From: Coriaria nepalensis
Lineage: Eukaryota; Streptophyta; Magnoliopsida; Cucurbitales; Coriariaceae
NCBI GenBank assembly: GCA_027186245.1
Contig: CP114484.1
Span: 7,720,001 to 7,784,000, forward strand
Length of the DNA: 64,000 bases
Direction: 5' to 3'
Notes under the pieces: model-generated
The model's input: only the letters and a program-made list of their open reading frames with translations
What the model was told of the DNA's origin: nothing
Databases searched by the model: none
Translations under genes and position numbers: made by a program
In this document: one piece after another, positions 11,658 to 24,995 of the stretch
Layout: each line of letters begins with the position of its first letter
Numbering within the stretch: the stretch's first letter is position 1

Positions 11658-12085
11658 TCAATGGGAGAGGGTGGCGAGATGAAGAGTTTTGGGCTTGAAA
11701 GTATTGTTCATGGCTTGAGTAATCATTGGATGCCGGCGGGAAAGGGATGGTGACGGAGCAGGGATTGTGATAATGGGTGGAGGTGAGGGAATTATCTCAA
11801 ATGTAAAAGAGTAATTTGGAGAGAGAGAAGAGAGTAAGAATGGGCTCGGAGGGGAGAGGCCAACGTCAAACTTAGGCACCAATTCTAGAGAGTATGGCCT
11901 AGAGTTGGACGATAGAGCGGGCAGATTAGCGTGCGATGCGTCGGTTTGAGGCATAAGAGGTGTGGGCTGATGCAAGTGGATCGGGGTTGAATTTTCCAAG
12001 GTAATTGGGCTTGTGGGTTGCTACAGCAAGAACTGGAGGAAGGATAGGGATAGGACTGGGTGAAAATGGGACTGGTGGGTAACAT
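11658..12085 (-). pseudogene. Copia linker between integrase and reverse transcriptase
   Basis: A proline- and serine-rich segment ends in SRRHPMITQAMNNTFKPK, the conserved bridge that precedes reverse transcriptase in copia polyproteins. Two frames share the stretch because of a shift near 11900-12000. There is no function on its own. Confidence 0.75.
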
Positions 12086-13037
12086 GAGAGATGAGGAAAA
12101 CCAGTCTATTATTTCCTAATAATTATACGGGAAAATATCTTAATGAAAATTTACATCTTGGGAGAGAAAGCAATGTTGAGTTGAGAGATCAACACTTATA
12201 GGCACTTTAAGAAGTGGAGTAGCCAAGAAAGATGCATGGCCGAGAATTAGACTTAAGTTTGTGAGATTTGTAAGGATGAAGTCATGGGAAACATAAAAAC
12301 CAGAATACTTGAAATTTAAGATAATTCAGCGATTTGTTGAAGATATATTCAAATGGGGATTTACCGGGTTAGAAGCGGAGTGGGTGTCCGGTTAATGAAG
12401 CCGTAGCAAATGCATGAACCCAAAGTGATGGTGGAAGATGTGCATGGTGAAGCAAGGTGAGGCTGGTTGTGACAACATGACGGTGACAACATTCTACCAT
12501 GTCATTTTGTTATGGAGTACAAGGAATGGTGGTATGCTAACCTATGCCATGCGTAGTACGATAATGTGGGAAGGCTTAAAATTCTTCTCCATTATCACTG
12601 TAAGAGTTCTGAATTTTGTGATCAAAGTAGTTTTCAACTAACTCCTTGTATTGAGGGAATATAGTATCAACCTATGATTTAGTATGTCATGGATAAAGCC
12701 AAGAGTACAATCGGTGACTATCAATCAATGATCATCAATTAGTGATGATCAATAAGAAGTAAGTAAAATCAGGCACTGAGCCGTGACTGTTAATCGATGA
12801 GAGACGGCTCGGCCCCTAAAACATCAACATATATGTATTTAAGGGGATATGTAGTAGTTTAGAGATGTATCATTAAACGATAACCGATGGCTTTTATTTG
12901 AATCACAAGCAATACAAAACTTAAAAAGGTGAGATGAATTCTTTATAACCGATAAATGAATTTTATTGAGAACTAAACTACTAATCTGTGAGGACGGATG
13001 ACCAAGCTATTAATGTCAACATGAAAGAGATGCCTGC

Positions 13038-13480
13038 TCACCCAAGACAAGTTGTTAGAGTTAATGAAGAAGCTAACGGAAAAAGCATATAAATGTCTTT
13101 CTCACACGGCCCTCGAAGAAGAGACACCCCCATTGTTCGATCAATCAAAAAATATGTTGTTTGTCTTTGCAAAATAATGAAGGAGATAAGATTCTTATGG
13201 GCATTTGGAACACATAGCACATTAGACAAATGGAAGGACCAGGAAAGAAAAAAAAGATGAGAAGAACCGATGTGAGAAATAGGCAAACTTTTACCATCCG
13301 TTATTTGAACCTCATCCGTTCCATTATATTTAGAGTGAATAGACAGATTAGAGAGATCAGAAATAAGATTGTGAGATGTTCTAGGTTCGAGTAACCAAGC
13401 ATTATCATCACGATGAGTAAGCAGTGAGTAGTTAGCATTATTTGCCGTAGCAGCAAGTTTTCGAAAAACATTAGTGGTGT
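13038..13480 (-). pseudogene. Copia protease and GAG-pre-integrase region
   Basis: Reading across two frames gives ISDLSNLSIHSKYNGTDEV, then ITDGKSLPISHIGSSHL and LSNVLCVPNAHKNLISF, the usual protease-to-pre-integrase succession of plant copia elements. The protease active site, normally D-S/T-G-A, reads E-P-R-T here, so the enzyme would be dead even without the frameshift. A CCHC knuckle relic lies just upstream (13480-13520). Confidence 0.8.
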
Positions 13481-13699
13481 GGACCGGGATGCCACATTAT
13501 TGACAAATAACATTAGACTGGGTATTAGAACAACCTATATTACTATTCAAATGGCCACAGTTGGAGAAGGTCCAAGAAGACGGGCTTTGTTATGGTTGTC
13601 TACGAAACGAAGTTCGAGATGCCTTGGTGGTGGATGGAACCAGCAATATCATGACAAGCTACACCTAATTAAAAGATAAGAAATATTATCATCTAAGGA

Positions 13700-14690
13700 T
13701 AACGAAAGACTTTCTACCAATAGTAATTATAATAATTTTTATTTATTTTTTATTTTTTACAAAATAACATTAGATAAGGGTAAAATAATTAAATAGATAC
13801 AAATTATATTAGAAACAATTGACCAATATCATCCTTCATCATTTCAACCAATATACCAGAAACCATATAATGATAGTTATAAATGACCTATATCCAATTC
13901 AAAAGATCAATATAAGTTCACAACCTGTTTTCTCATTTCTCTCTCTTGAAAATAAATATGCTTAAATATGAAGGCTTTTTTTAACTATATGCATTGTCAT
14001 CCATCTTACCACAAGGCTCAATATTGTGCTAAACAAGATTTTTGAAGTTATTTTCTAATGATTAAAATAGAGAGAGTAAATCATATACGTGAGAGCTTAC
14101 AAAGTAAAACATAATGACTAATAACAATAAAGAATTCATTAAGTATAAGACTTACAATGAAAACTTAAATGAAAAGTAGAAAAATCAACTGAAGGATTGA
14201 ATGAACATGCATCAAGTCGGTTAGAAATCATGTAGGATGCTTTTTTAGTGATGTTGAGTGGCTGATGATGGACTGTGTTAAATTGATGTTGGACTGTTAT
14301 GTTATTAGATTGGTTGTTGTGTGATTTTCCTTTTTGTGGAGGGTCGTATTTATAGAAAATTAAGTGGGACCCGCTTTACTTGATAGATAAGCATGCTTGC
14401 TTTGCTTGGTGAGAAAGGTGAAGAACTATTGGAAAATCTCTCTTCAAGGCCAAAAATTTTATATTTAGTCCATGAAAAATTACTATCTTGGTGATATGTC
14501 AAACGAACCTTTTCCTTTTCTAATTGATCCTTAAATTTGCTGAAAGCACCCTTGAATATGTCAAATGGAACTATTTCTTTGCTCGAAGGCCCTTCGACCA
14601 GTCAAAATCCCCTTGGTGGTATGTTGGCCTCCTTTGGCTAATCGGTCAAAGAGGGTCAACTGATTTTGCATGAAGAAAAATAAGTTGTAG
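13700..14690. other. Intergenic DNA between two element relics
   Basis: No gene was recognised. The sequence CGAAGGCCCTTCG near 14585 is a short perfect palindrome. The stretch may include undiagnosed LTR or terminal repeat sequence of the neighbouring elements. Confidence 0.5.
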
Positions 14691-16900
14691 TTTATTGTTA
14701 GAGGGAAGCCTATGCAATTCAGGCTGAGGGAATGGGCTTTGGTGATGGAGTTGAAGTATCACAGTTATCCTACTGACTCGATGGACACTCAGATAACAAA
14801 CGAGAATAACTTGTTTGATAAGTCTCTTGGTGTGAAACTTTTCCGAGTTTCAAAGCTAGCAATGAGGCTCAAGAGCGATTAATGGAGTTACAAGGACGAC
14901 GACATTGTCAAGTTGGCTCTCGTATGCTTCATTGAGGCAGTCATTTGTTCTCAAGAAAGGAAGATTTTGATCTAGCCTTTTACCTTCACCTTAGTAAGTA
15001 ATTAGGCAAGATTTGATAGCCACCCTTGGGGAAGAGTTTCTTTTGAGACCACGATTAAATCATTGAAGAAGGATATAGTGATGAAGGCAACAACTAATCA
15101 AACACGGGAGATAGAGTAAGAAGAAACATACACTTTAGTAGGGTTTTCGCTTGGTTTACAGGTTATATTTTCTATTTAATTTATATTTCTTATTTATTTA
15201 CTTTTGTTGCTGATTTAAGTTTGATTTGTGCTATTCTATTAACTATGTAGGTGCATGATAATCTTATGCCCTAAATTTTGAATTGAAAATCTAAAAGAGT
15301 CACCAGTATCTCATAATAAAGTCAAACAATGGATAAGAAAAGAAGGGGTAAGCATAATATTTGTGTATTAATCTCTTTTAGTTGGTCATAATTAAACTGG
15401 CTTTGATTTATTTAATACAAGTTGTCATCTGTGGAATATTAAAACCAACCAAGGAAGAAGAACAAACATGAATATATGCAGGAGCTAGAACCTTTTTCGG
15501 ATGATGAAGACGAAGTTGTGGACTAGTTGTAGATGAAATTGGAGAAGGTTGAATAAGAAGAAGAAGAAGAAGAGAGAAGATGACAAAGAAGAAGAAGAAA
15601 TGACAGAAGAGAAAGAAAAAGGGAAATAAGATAAAGAAGTTGCGGACCGTGAAAAGATGTCGAATTTAAGGATCTCATTCATGCTTTGGAGGAGAGGATG
15701 ATGGAGGGATTACGAAGATGTTTAGAGAGCTTAATAACATGATGAGAGATATAGAGAAGACTCTAAGAGAGATAAAGGAGAGATTGTTTCTACTAGTTTG
15801 ACATATTTACCACTATGTACCACATCCCTAATATTTTGGAGCCCCCATCATCTCCACCACATCCTACATCCGGTGTACGTCACTCACCAGAGGCACCCAT
15901 TCCATTATATCATACATCCGTTGTAGATCTTTCATCTAAGGAACCTATTCCCCCATAACCTCTTAAAATCAGGAAGGAGATGGTGGTTTAAGTCCCCCTT
16001 TCTGAACAAGATGATGCAAAGTCGTATGTGACCTCACCCATAGAAGAGCATGATGGCAGATGGGGTAGGCGGGTGAAGTTTCCAATATCCATTTAAATAT
16101 ATTTCTTCATATCAATCCAGATAGATTGAGGGCGATGACGCGGTGACTCAAGCTCGTAATAGACCCATAAGTATTCATTTGTTTAAAGTACTTCATTTAC
16201 AATACTATTTTTGTGGGAACAGATTTTTTAGTCAATAGAACTATAATTATGTTGTTTTTCCCTAACAGAACTAAGGTCGTAGGATTTGAAGGCCATAAAC
16301 ATTGTCAACTTTGTTTTTTTTAAAAGACATAAACTTGTGAAGTGGCCGGATAATTTCGTAAGCCTTCAAATCCTTAATATAAAGTCTAAACCTTTCTATT
16401 ATTTCTATCTGATTTTTTTTTTCATTATGGTTGCAGCATGCTGACGAGTACATGGTTTTCCTTTGGACGTGAATGAAGAAATTCAATGACATGTCGATTA
16501 CTCTAATGCATTTGTTGAGTACATGAAAATTTATTGGGACAACACTTTCAAGAAATAAAGAAGAAAAAATGGGAAATGCATATTATTTCTTGTGGGTATA
16601 TTGATTTGGAAGTATGTTCTTTGACACGGCCCTGTTTGGCGGAGAAGGATTTCGGTACCTAGATTGGCTGTACATTCCATTTTACTATAAGGGTGTACAT
16701 TGGTTTTCCTTGATCATTGATATACCAAAGAATACAATATTTGTAATGCATAACTTGTTGAGGAACAAGCTCTATTCGATGAGGCCTAAGAAAGAGCTAC
16801 CCTATGTGCACAATGCTCTCATACTATTGAGAACTGTAAGGGAAAATTAGAGCATTGATCCTTCCAAGGTTGAGGTGGCACCAACTTGAATAAGAGTATT
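14690..16900 (+). pseudogene. DUF1985/Ulp1-like protease relic of a Mutator-like element
   Basis: The first part (about 14800-15160) reads with breaks as LFRVSKLAMRLKSD, DDIVKLALVCFIEAVI, SHPWGRVSFETTIKSLKK and GFSLGLQV. This is the DUF1985-type domain that plant Mutator-like elements fuse to a Ulp1 (C48 peptidase) domain. The second part (about 16420-16850) has WLYIPFYYKGVHWFSLIIDI, containing the catalytic His of HW, followed by a strand ending FVMHN where the family usually has an Asp (D-S). The catalytic Cys region is not recognisable. Stops occur in frame. An acidic and lysine-rich low-complexity part lies between the domains. The MuDR transposase relic at 26.1-28.2 kb is on the other strand and need not belong to the same element. 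Confidence 0.8.
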
Positions 16901-16994
16901 ACAGATAGTTTAGGGGATTACAGGTTCATATGCTCAAGTTCCTAGAGTTTTATCATGCATGACTTGATATAATACTTTTCAATGATGTCGATGA

Positions 16995-17717
16995 AAGTAC
17001 AATACCCGTCAAGCCAATCAGGTTTAACCTAATAGGGTTATTTAGCTGTATGAATCGATCTTGATCTATATAAGTTATCAACTAAATGAATACCTTGTAA
17101 AGTGGACAAGTACCAATGGTAATAAACATTAACTGTTAATGAAACTTGTAAAGTGGCTATTGTACTTGTGATGCTCAAACTTAAAATCACTACAGTACTA
17201 ACGAACAAGATATCATATTTTAATATCATTGAACGTGACTCTATTTAAGGTTCACTAATAAGATGAACCATTAACCATGTGTTCTTATATGGGTAGTCTG
17301 TAAGGTGATAAGAAGGAATCCATCATCTCTATATTAGAGGAAGAGTCTTATGAATGATGTGTATTAATGCAACATAGAAATCTTTGTGAAAGGTAGTGTG
17401 ATATGAAAAAATTTTCTGTAAATCCATTGTCTATGTTGCATAGAACTCACATAAATCATATAGTCAGTCTAGTAGGGTTTAAACAACTAAACGACGTCAT
17501 AGGACTGATCGGGACTATGACATATATAGAATGATCAGTTTGGTACAGTAATAGTCACCACAGGTTCTTGTGAGGTTTTTTGAACTACTCATTACTACCT
17601 TCCTAGAGGCCAATGTAGGTCTTGTAGTTTAAGTTAATTGAACATAGAGATGATCAAATAAATAATTTAACTTTAAAGTTATTTTAAAGATAAACGATCC
17701 AATATTTTTCATGGTTT
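16995..17717 (+). repeat. 5' LTR, truncated and internally deleted
   Basis: It aligns with 22462-23510 through landmarks such as GTCAAGCCAA, TTATCAACTAAATGAATAC, GGCTATTGTACTTGTGATGC (GGCTAGTGTACTTGTGATGC in the 3' copy) and AGTAATAGTCACCACAGGTT. About 350 bp present in the 3' LTR (22560-22915) are missing. The alignment stops near 17717, so roughly the last 800 bp of the LTR are absent. Its left edge cuts into the Ulp1 relic. Confidence 0.8.
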
Positions 17718-20700
17718 TTAAGCTGTTTACTGTTGCTGGAAACTTGACCAAAGAAACTGGAATGAACCACTATCAAAAGGGGCAGCGGTGGGGCTTCCAC
17801 TAGTATGCTGCTGTCTAGGCAACGGTACACTAATGTACGGATAGCTACGGGCTGCTTGCGCATGTCATCAATGGATTTTAGAAATTATGTTTTCTTAGAT
17901 TTCAGGTAATTTTAATTGTCAGAGTAATTTTGGAATTGTTTTAGAGATTAAAATGCCTAGAATTAAAATTGTGTGACTTGGAAATATTAAATATTACAAA
18001 GTTTTATGAGGTGTTAATTTTTCACGGGTTTAAAAATCTTTACATGTTTCAAAGCATTAGTAAAATGTTAATTTTTCATGAAAATGAAAATCTTTTAAAT
18101 GGTCCAATAATACCAATTTAGAATCATTTAAGAAATTTAATCCAAGAATGTGTTCTTGCACTTTAATTTTTCTTATATGATTGGTTCTCTTAAATTAGAT
18201 AAGTTCTAAATTAGGAGAAGTTTTTCCCAACAATAAATTTTCTTTTTCAAAGAGTTCAAAGTTGAGAATTAGTACGGCTTGAAAATATTATTTAAAGTGT
18301 TAATATAATATCATAATTGATTATCATACCAGCTTGAATCAATAAATCGTGAATATAACTAGTATTATTAATTGTTAGTCATGCTAGTCAAATATACAGT
18401 TTGTTTAGATTGAGACATTACAAGCATTATGTCACATTGAAATAAATTTATGAAAATAATAAATGTTGATTGAATTGTTTAATTGATATACGTATGATAG
18501 ATATAGTACATATATTGCTGGTTTGATATGTAATTCACATTGTATTGAAAAACATGTTGACAATATTTGTATGAGGATATCCTGATGAGATAGATAAATT
18601 AAAACCCGGTTTTTATTATGTTAAGATTGTAAACTACGTAAGAATATCTTACATAGAGCCTTATAAACATTACAATGAGTTTGGGATTAATAATTCATTT
18701 AATCGGCTATGGAAATATAAGGGATAGCTATTTATTAATCTTTGAGTGCATTTGTCTTAAACGCATAAGATGTATGTGATTATAATATTCCAACTATATT
18801 CGGCTACGGACACATAGAGAATATAAATTTGAGTAGTTATAATATCATGAGAACGTTTTGGGTTAAGCTTAACTAAAACATTTAGATTCTCATAAACATA
18901 TAGGACTATGTTATTCTAGAGGCGAGTAAAGGAGTTACACGTGATGTAATTACGAAAGTTGTTTATCTAGTGTACATATTTATTTGGTTGGCTATAGACA
19001 CATAAGACCATAATATTCGATGAAGAGTTCCTTTATCCACTAGGAGAAAATCGTTTTTTCCCAATTTATATAAGAGTCTGATGTAGATTGTAATAAAATA
19101 GTGGGAACTCAAATATAAAAAAGACTCTTCATTTTAGCAATTGATATAATTTACTAAATAACTTATGTTATTAATTGTTATAATCTTATGAAAGCATGCA
19201 ATGACGAATAGTTCGTTAAACTTGATTCTTGAACATACAAATTAGTAGAGACTAACTTCAAGAATTGAGAAAGATAGTTGAGAATTGTTCTCAACCATGA
19301 ATACCTTGCAAATGTCTAGAAGTAAGAGGCCGTTATCACTCTTTTAGAAAGAGTGAATGCAGATTAGAAGCCACTTAAGACAAAGTATTATTTCAAGATG
19401 ATAAGCCACAATGAATAATGCTTGTGACTATATCAAGGATTTCAAAAGCAATACGATCATAAAAATGTCATTGATACTATCGATTACCTAAATTTGATTT
19501 AGGATAATGATAATTAATATGAGAGGTATAATATCCCAAGTGCATGATGTCATATGAATATGACTGAAGGCACATTCGTTATAGAACGTGTGCTATAATG
19601 ATTGGGTATATCAAAAAGTTAGATAGTCTAAAAGTTTTGATATGAATCTAAACTAAGTAGTGACTTAGTAAGTTCAAAGACAAGCAAGGATGAAAAAGTG
19701 TTTCCATTGTGGTTTGAATTGGACATTGAAAAGTGAAATTATTGGACTTAAAGTCTATTCCGAAAAAGTATGATTATACTTCACTATTGTTCATTATTAC
19801 GGGTCATTTTTCTAATTATTTATCTACTTCGGCATTAGATACTATGTTTAAATTTCATATATAGAGGAAATTAGAAAAGGGATAAAGTCAAACTACGAAC
19901 AAAAATAAGAGTTGCAATGTTAATCGTAGGGCCTTATATTTTTATCATGGTTCTAAAAGACTGTCTTAGTATGTCTTAAACTTGATTGATAAAACTTTGC
20001 TTAAAACTGAACAAGTTAAGAAAAAAAGGTTTTATAAGGATCAAACTTATCTTTGGCAATGTCAATTAGGTTATACTAATAAGGCGAAAATAAGTAAGTT
20101 GCATTAGGATGGATATGAAGATCTATTTGATTGTGAACTGCTGCCAACTTACAAATCTTGTCTAGTATTATTATGGCCTAGTGTATCTCGATGTATGTAG
20201 GCGCATAGCAACAATTGCTAGAAGTGGTTATTCTTAATTTATTATTTTTCTTGAAAATCTCATTAGATTTGGACAGATTTATCTTATGAAGTATAAATTC
20301 AAATTTTTTGAGAAAATCAAAGAATATAGAAATGAATTAGAAAACGAGACAAAAGTATTATGATTTTTTTATGAGATCGAGGAGGTAAATACTTGAGTGA
20401 AAAGTTTCTTGACTACTTTAAAGAGACTGTAATTCTCTCTTAGTGAATTCCTCATAAAACACCATAGTTGATTGGTTCTTCGGAATAGAGGAATCAAACT
20501 TTGTTGGACATGATTTGAAATGACAAACACTGACTTTCCATTATCATTTTAGGCCACCTCCTAGAAAGCACCAAATACGTGCTGAACATAATTCCCCCTA
20601 AAATTAGCATCAACTACTCCAAATAAAATATGGAAAGGCAGAATGACATCATTGGACCATACTAGCTATCAAGATATTTAGTTCATGCCAGAACTATATA

Positions 20701-22466
20701 TGAATAGGTTGGAGACGAAATCTGAATTTAGTGGAATATCCTATGAAGGGATTAGGATATTAATTTTCTAGAATCCCGTCGAGCACAAATTATTTGAAGC
20801 CAAACACGCTACATTCTTAGAGAGAGTACTACTTTCTAAAATGATAATGAGAGTAAGAAAATATTTGAAATAGTTCAAGACCCTCAAAATTAATAATTAG
20901 GCTAAGATTTCTAGAAAACTATGTTTCCACATTGTACACCACTACTTAGTAGATCTGGGAGAGTACCCGATGAACATAAATGGTACAAATTTTGTATAAA
21001 AAATCATAGTAATAGTTCAGTCATAAATGATGATCCTATGAGATATTTTGAGTCCATATAGAGTTTGGATTATGAGAGATAGCTTAGAGCTATAAAATCT
21101 AAAATGGATTCCATATATGCCAATCAAGTGTTGATCATTGAGGTTGCATTAGAAGGAAATGTTCCTATCGAATGCAAATGTATCTTTAAGAGAAAGACCG
21201 AAACACATAGGACTATCAAGATCTTTAACTCTCGATTATTCGCCAAGGGCTATTAGTAATGAGAATGAATCAATTAAAATAAACATTCTTGCCTATGGTT
21301 ATGACTATTTCCATCTAGATAGTGCTTTCCATTGCAGTATACTATGATCGTGAGATCTTGTGAATAGATGTGAGAACCACTTCCCTAAATAGAAATTAGG
21401 AAGAAAATGTTTATGAGATACAACCTAAAGGTTTCACATAAAATGCAAAAAATAGTTATGCAAACTACTTAAATCAATCAATGGATTGTAGCAAGCTTCT
21501 TAAAATTGAAAATCAATGTTATCTAAAAACTCAGATCATTTGATTTAAGAATGTCCTATATGTGTGTACAAAAGGGATAGTGGGAGTAAGATTACATTCA
21601 TTATCTGTATAAATTGATAACATACTACTCATTAAGAATGAAGTTGATTTGTTATAAACTATCAAGTTGTGATTATCGAAAACCTTTTCTATAAGTAAAA
21701 GGGGTAAAAGCATCTTTTGGCTTAGGTATATAGATCTATAAAGATAGATCTTAAAAAAATAGTAGGCTTACCTCATATGAATGAAAGATTCTAAGAAATG
21801 ACTATTTGCTAAAATGTTATCGAATCTCATTGTCCAAAGGATGTCGCCTAAGACACAGTGAAGAGAGAATGCATGAATTTAGTAACTTATGTTTTCCTAT
21901 AGGTTATATCATGCATCCCATGATGTGTATGAAGATGGATGTTGCCTAATGCTCTAAATTTTACGAGCATCAATAAAAAGAAATCCAAACGATCAACATT
22001 GAAATTCTATTAAAGAACAATATTATGTTCTTGAGAAGAACGAAGGATATGTTCTTTGTTTATGGAGATTTCAAATGAAAATTATGATTTTCACGCACAC
22101 TAATTTTCAATTAAACATAGTCAATGGTAAATCCACATAATTTATCATTTAGTGCTAATTTTTTAATCAGTTAGTTGAGAGAGTTCTAATCAAGAAACAA
22201 CTGAGAACACAATTAACAAAACAAATAGATTAATGATTGCAAAGTAAAAAAAGGTAGCCAGGGCTGCCTAGCATCATTAGTCACATGGTAATATACTACG
22301 TATACAATGGTAGCAAAAGGGAAGGAACCGAGGTCTCATTAGAAATCTGAAACACATATCTCTTTGTTACCACTTTCGCAACAAAATATTAATCGCCATG
22401 TTGACAAGATGAGAATAAGGTTCAAGAGCGATTGGCTTTAGTACAAGTGGGAGACTAAAAGTATAA

Positions 22467-24325
22467 TGTCCATCAAGCCAACCGAGTTTCACCCAATATG
22501 GTCATTTACTTATGTGGATCAATCTTAATCTATATGTTATCAACTAAATGAATACTTTGTATTTAACTGAGCATTTAGTCTATCATATTGATTGTCATTA
22601 TATTAGAAGTGACATAGTATGCATATTTTTTGTATGACATACATGATAGATTCTAGGATCTTAGATATCCACTTAGAATCATGATAGTGATTATGCTCGG
22701 GGAGATCCAAGTTGTTTAACATCTAATATCCAAATTGTTCATAGTCATAAGATTGTCGTGATGGGATAATAAAAATTCGAAAATACTATTACATGTGCTA
22801 TCTTTGAGTAAGAAGAATGATGTTCTCATAATCATCGATATTGTTGAATATCAGGATAGCCATGTAGGTGATTAGTAGAGACTTAATCACTAAACATGAT
22901 CATTAGAGAAGTCTCAATGATAATAATATTGGTTGTTAATGAGACTTGTCAAGTGGCTAGTGTACTTGTGATGCTCAGACCTAAGATCACCACAGTACTA
23001 ATGTGTAAGATATCATTCTTTGATATCATTGAACATGGCTTTGTTTGAGGGTCTCTAATAAGATGAAACATTAGGAATATGTTCTTGTACGGATAGTTTA
23101 TATGGTGATGAAATGGGATCCATATCTCTATGTTAGAGGAAGAGTCATGTGAGTGATTTTATTTAGTGCAATGTAGAAATTCTTGCGCAAGGTAGTATAG
23201 TATGAAAATAGTTTCTGTAAATCCATTACCTAAGTTACAGAAGAACTCACATAATTCATATGGTCAGTCTAGCAGGATTTAACAGTTAAACCATGTTATA
23301 TGACTGATTGAGATTATAGCATACATGAAAGGATCAGTTTGGTACGGTAGTAGTCACCACATGTTCTTGTGAGGTTCCTTGAACATCGCATTAAATGAGT
23401 GGCCTACATGCCTTTCTATATAAGCCAATATGGGTATGATGGTTTAAGTTGATTGATCATGGAGATAATCAAATTAACTGTTTAACTTAAAAATTATTTT
23501 AAGGGCAAATGGTCTAATCTTTAGATTAGATAAAACTCATAAATTATTGTGGTGCCTATCTACCGGTATAGTGTAGATCCTATTAGTTCTCACACATAGA
23601 ACGACTGCATCTAGGTTAAGATCTTACTTTTGAAATTTGACTCGGTTCTTAGAGAATTTGATTAAAAAAATTAAATCATTAATTAGTTTAATTAATTAAG
23701 TTTAGATGACACCCGCACTACTAGCATATACAAAGTGGGATTTAGATTTTTTTATTTAAAATTAAATAATTAATTAAAAAAATATTAAGTTGACCAAATA
23801 AGTTTATTAAATAGAGATTTAATAAACATAATGTCAAACGATATTTGTAGGGTCAAAAGGAAATAGAGACTCACTTGGGCCTAGTGTAATAGTTATTATT
23901 TATATGGATACTAGTAGATGTCGGCTGACAGCTCGAAACCACCATAAGTGGCGGTGGCAAAAACAGTTTCTAGCAAGGGTGTAGTGGCTAATAAAGGGAA
24001 TTGGAAGGAGAAAATGAGCTCGATATAACTCTTTCACATTTCTTTTCTCTTCTCTTTCTAGTTTTTGTTTCATAAACTAATTGATTATGAACCAGGATTT
24101 TCAATTTGATGAAGAGTTCATTAAAAGTATAGCCCAAGGATCTCAAGGTATGCGGTGAAGTTGGATATCCATAAGCCATATTTCAAAAATGGCATTCCGC
24201 TCTGTGTAAGCGAAAACTCATCGACTTACAACTAATATGTTGTTATTCTGACGATAAATAGCTTGTTCCATTTATGAGATACATCTAGACTTGTAATTTT
24301 TCAAATTTATATTACTTTTAATTTA
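22467..24325 (+). repeat. 3' LTR, about 1.86 kb, the fullest copy of its family
   Basis: It begins TGTCCATCAAGCC right after a purine-rich tract and ends near TATTACTTTTAATTTATG. That end resembles TATTACTTCCACTACA, where the related LTR at 53.2-55.1 kb ends. Copies of parts of it occur at 16995-17717, 59040-59525 and 63336-64000, and a related subfamily at 53190-55092 and 36836-37430 (reverse). The end is estimated within a few tens of bases. Confidence 0.75.
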
Positions 24326-24597
24326 TGAGGTTGTAAGCAAGTTTTAAACATTTATTGTGCATATAATGTATGAGGTTTAGTTGTTTGCATATGGTGTTGT
24401 GACTACTTGCAAGAATTACGACCCTTTTGTAGATAGCTTTACTAGGTAATTAAGATATTTTAGAAGTTATGTTGTCTAAATTTTTAATGATTTATCTCTA
24501 TGTTGGTTATAATAGATGCAAGCATGATAATAACATAACAAAATATAATGATTTGTCAAACAAGTGTTACAAAGACTTGAAATCCTTTATCCCTAAA

Positions 24598-24995
24598 TCT
24601 TGAGGGTTTGATGATTGACTTGAAAGACCTCATCGAGCAATAGAGAAGTGGTCACCAAGACTTATAAGTGTGTGTCCCCATCTCGAGCGTTTGATACACT
24701 TGAAAGACCCCATGAAGCAATCGAGAAGAGGTTACAAAGATTTCTAGATCTTTTTCCTCATATCTCGAGGGTTCGAGAGGGGATGAAAAGACCTTATGGA
24801 GTAATCAAGAATATGTCATAAAGACTTCTAAGTCTATGTCCTCATATCTCGAGAGTTCAATAAATACTTGAAAGACTCTATTGAGCAATCGAAAAGAGGT
24901 CATAGAGATTTCTAAGTCTTTATCCTCAGATCTAGAGGGTTTAATGAGAACTTGAAAGACCCTATCGAGCAATCAAGAAGAGGTCACACAGATAT
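24598..24995 (+). repeat. 84-bp tandem repeat array, about five copies
   Basis: Copies start at 24598, 24681, 24763, 24847 and 24931, giving a period of 82-84 bp. Each has TCTCGAGGGTT-like, CTTGAAAGACC, ATCGAGCAATCGAGAAGAGG and AAAGACTTCTAAGTCTTT words. The last word is itself a perfect 8-bp inverted repeat with a two-base centre. Copies differ by 10-20 percent by eye. The same words recur at 25862-26110, after the 56-bp array. Confidence 0.9.

Larger units (their letters stand above)
10093..13680 (-). mobile_element. Ty1-copia retrotransposon, degenerate internal region
   Basis: Read on the minus strand, the order is CCHC-like knuckle remnant, aspartic protease region, GAG-pre-integrase, a decayed integrase, the integrase/RT linker with a HPMITQA motif, reverse transcriptase, and RNase H with SSTETEYRAL and DLLTKPLPR. 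This is the copia order. Frameshifts and stops occur throughout, and several catalytic positions are changed. The integrase core between about 12100 and 13000 is hard to follow. LTRs were not identified on either side, so the ends given are the limits of recognisable coding sequence. Confidence 0.9.
16995..24325 (+). mobile_element. Ty1-copia retrotransposon, degenerate but nearly full length
   Basis: Related LTRs at both ends enclose a plus-strand copia pol. Recognisable, though riddled with stops, are a CCHC knuckle start KCFHCG (about 19690), a pre-integrase motif TYLWQCQLGY (about 20045), the integrase piece MKYKFKFFEKIKEYRNELEN (about 20290), RT pieces such as AIKSKMDSIYANQV (about 21090) and an RNase H tail ending near GTGGGAGA just before the 3' LTR. 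The polypurine-like tract AAGTGGGAGACTAAAAG at about 22445 precedes the LTR start TGTCCATCAAGCC. No autonomous activity is possible. Confidence 0.85.

Noticed and set aside
15485..15682. Minus-strand Ser/Phe-rich frame
   Set aside because: It is the complement of a lysine/glutamate-rich low-complexity part of the Ulp1 relic.
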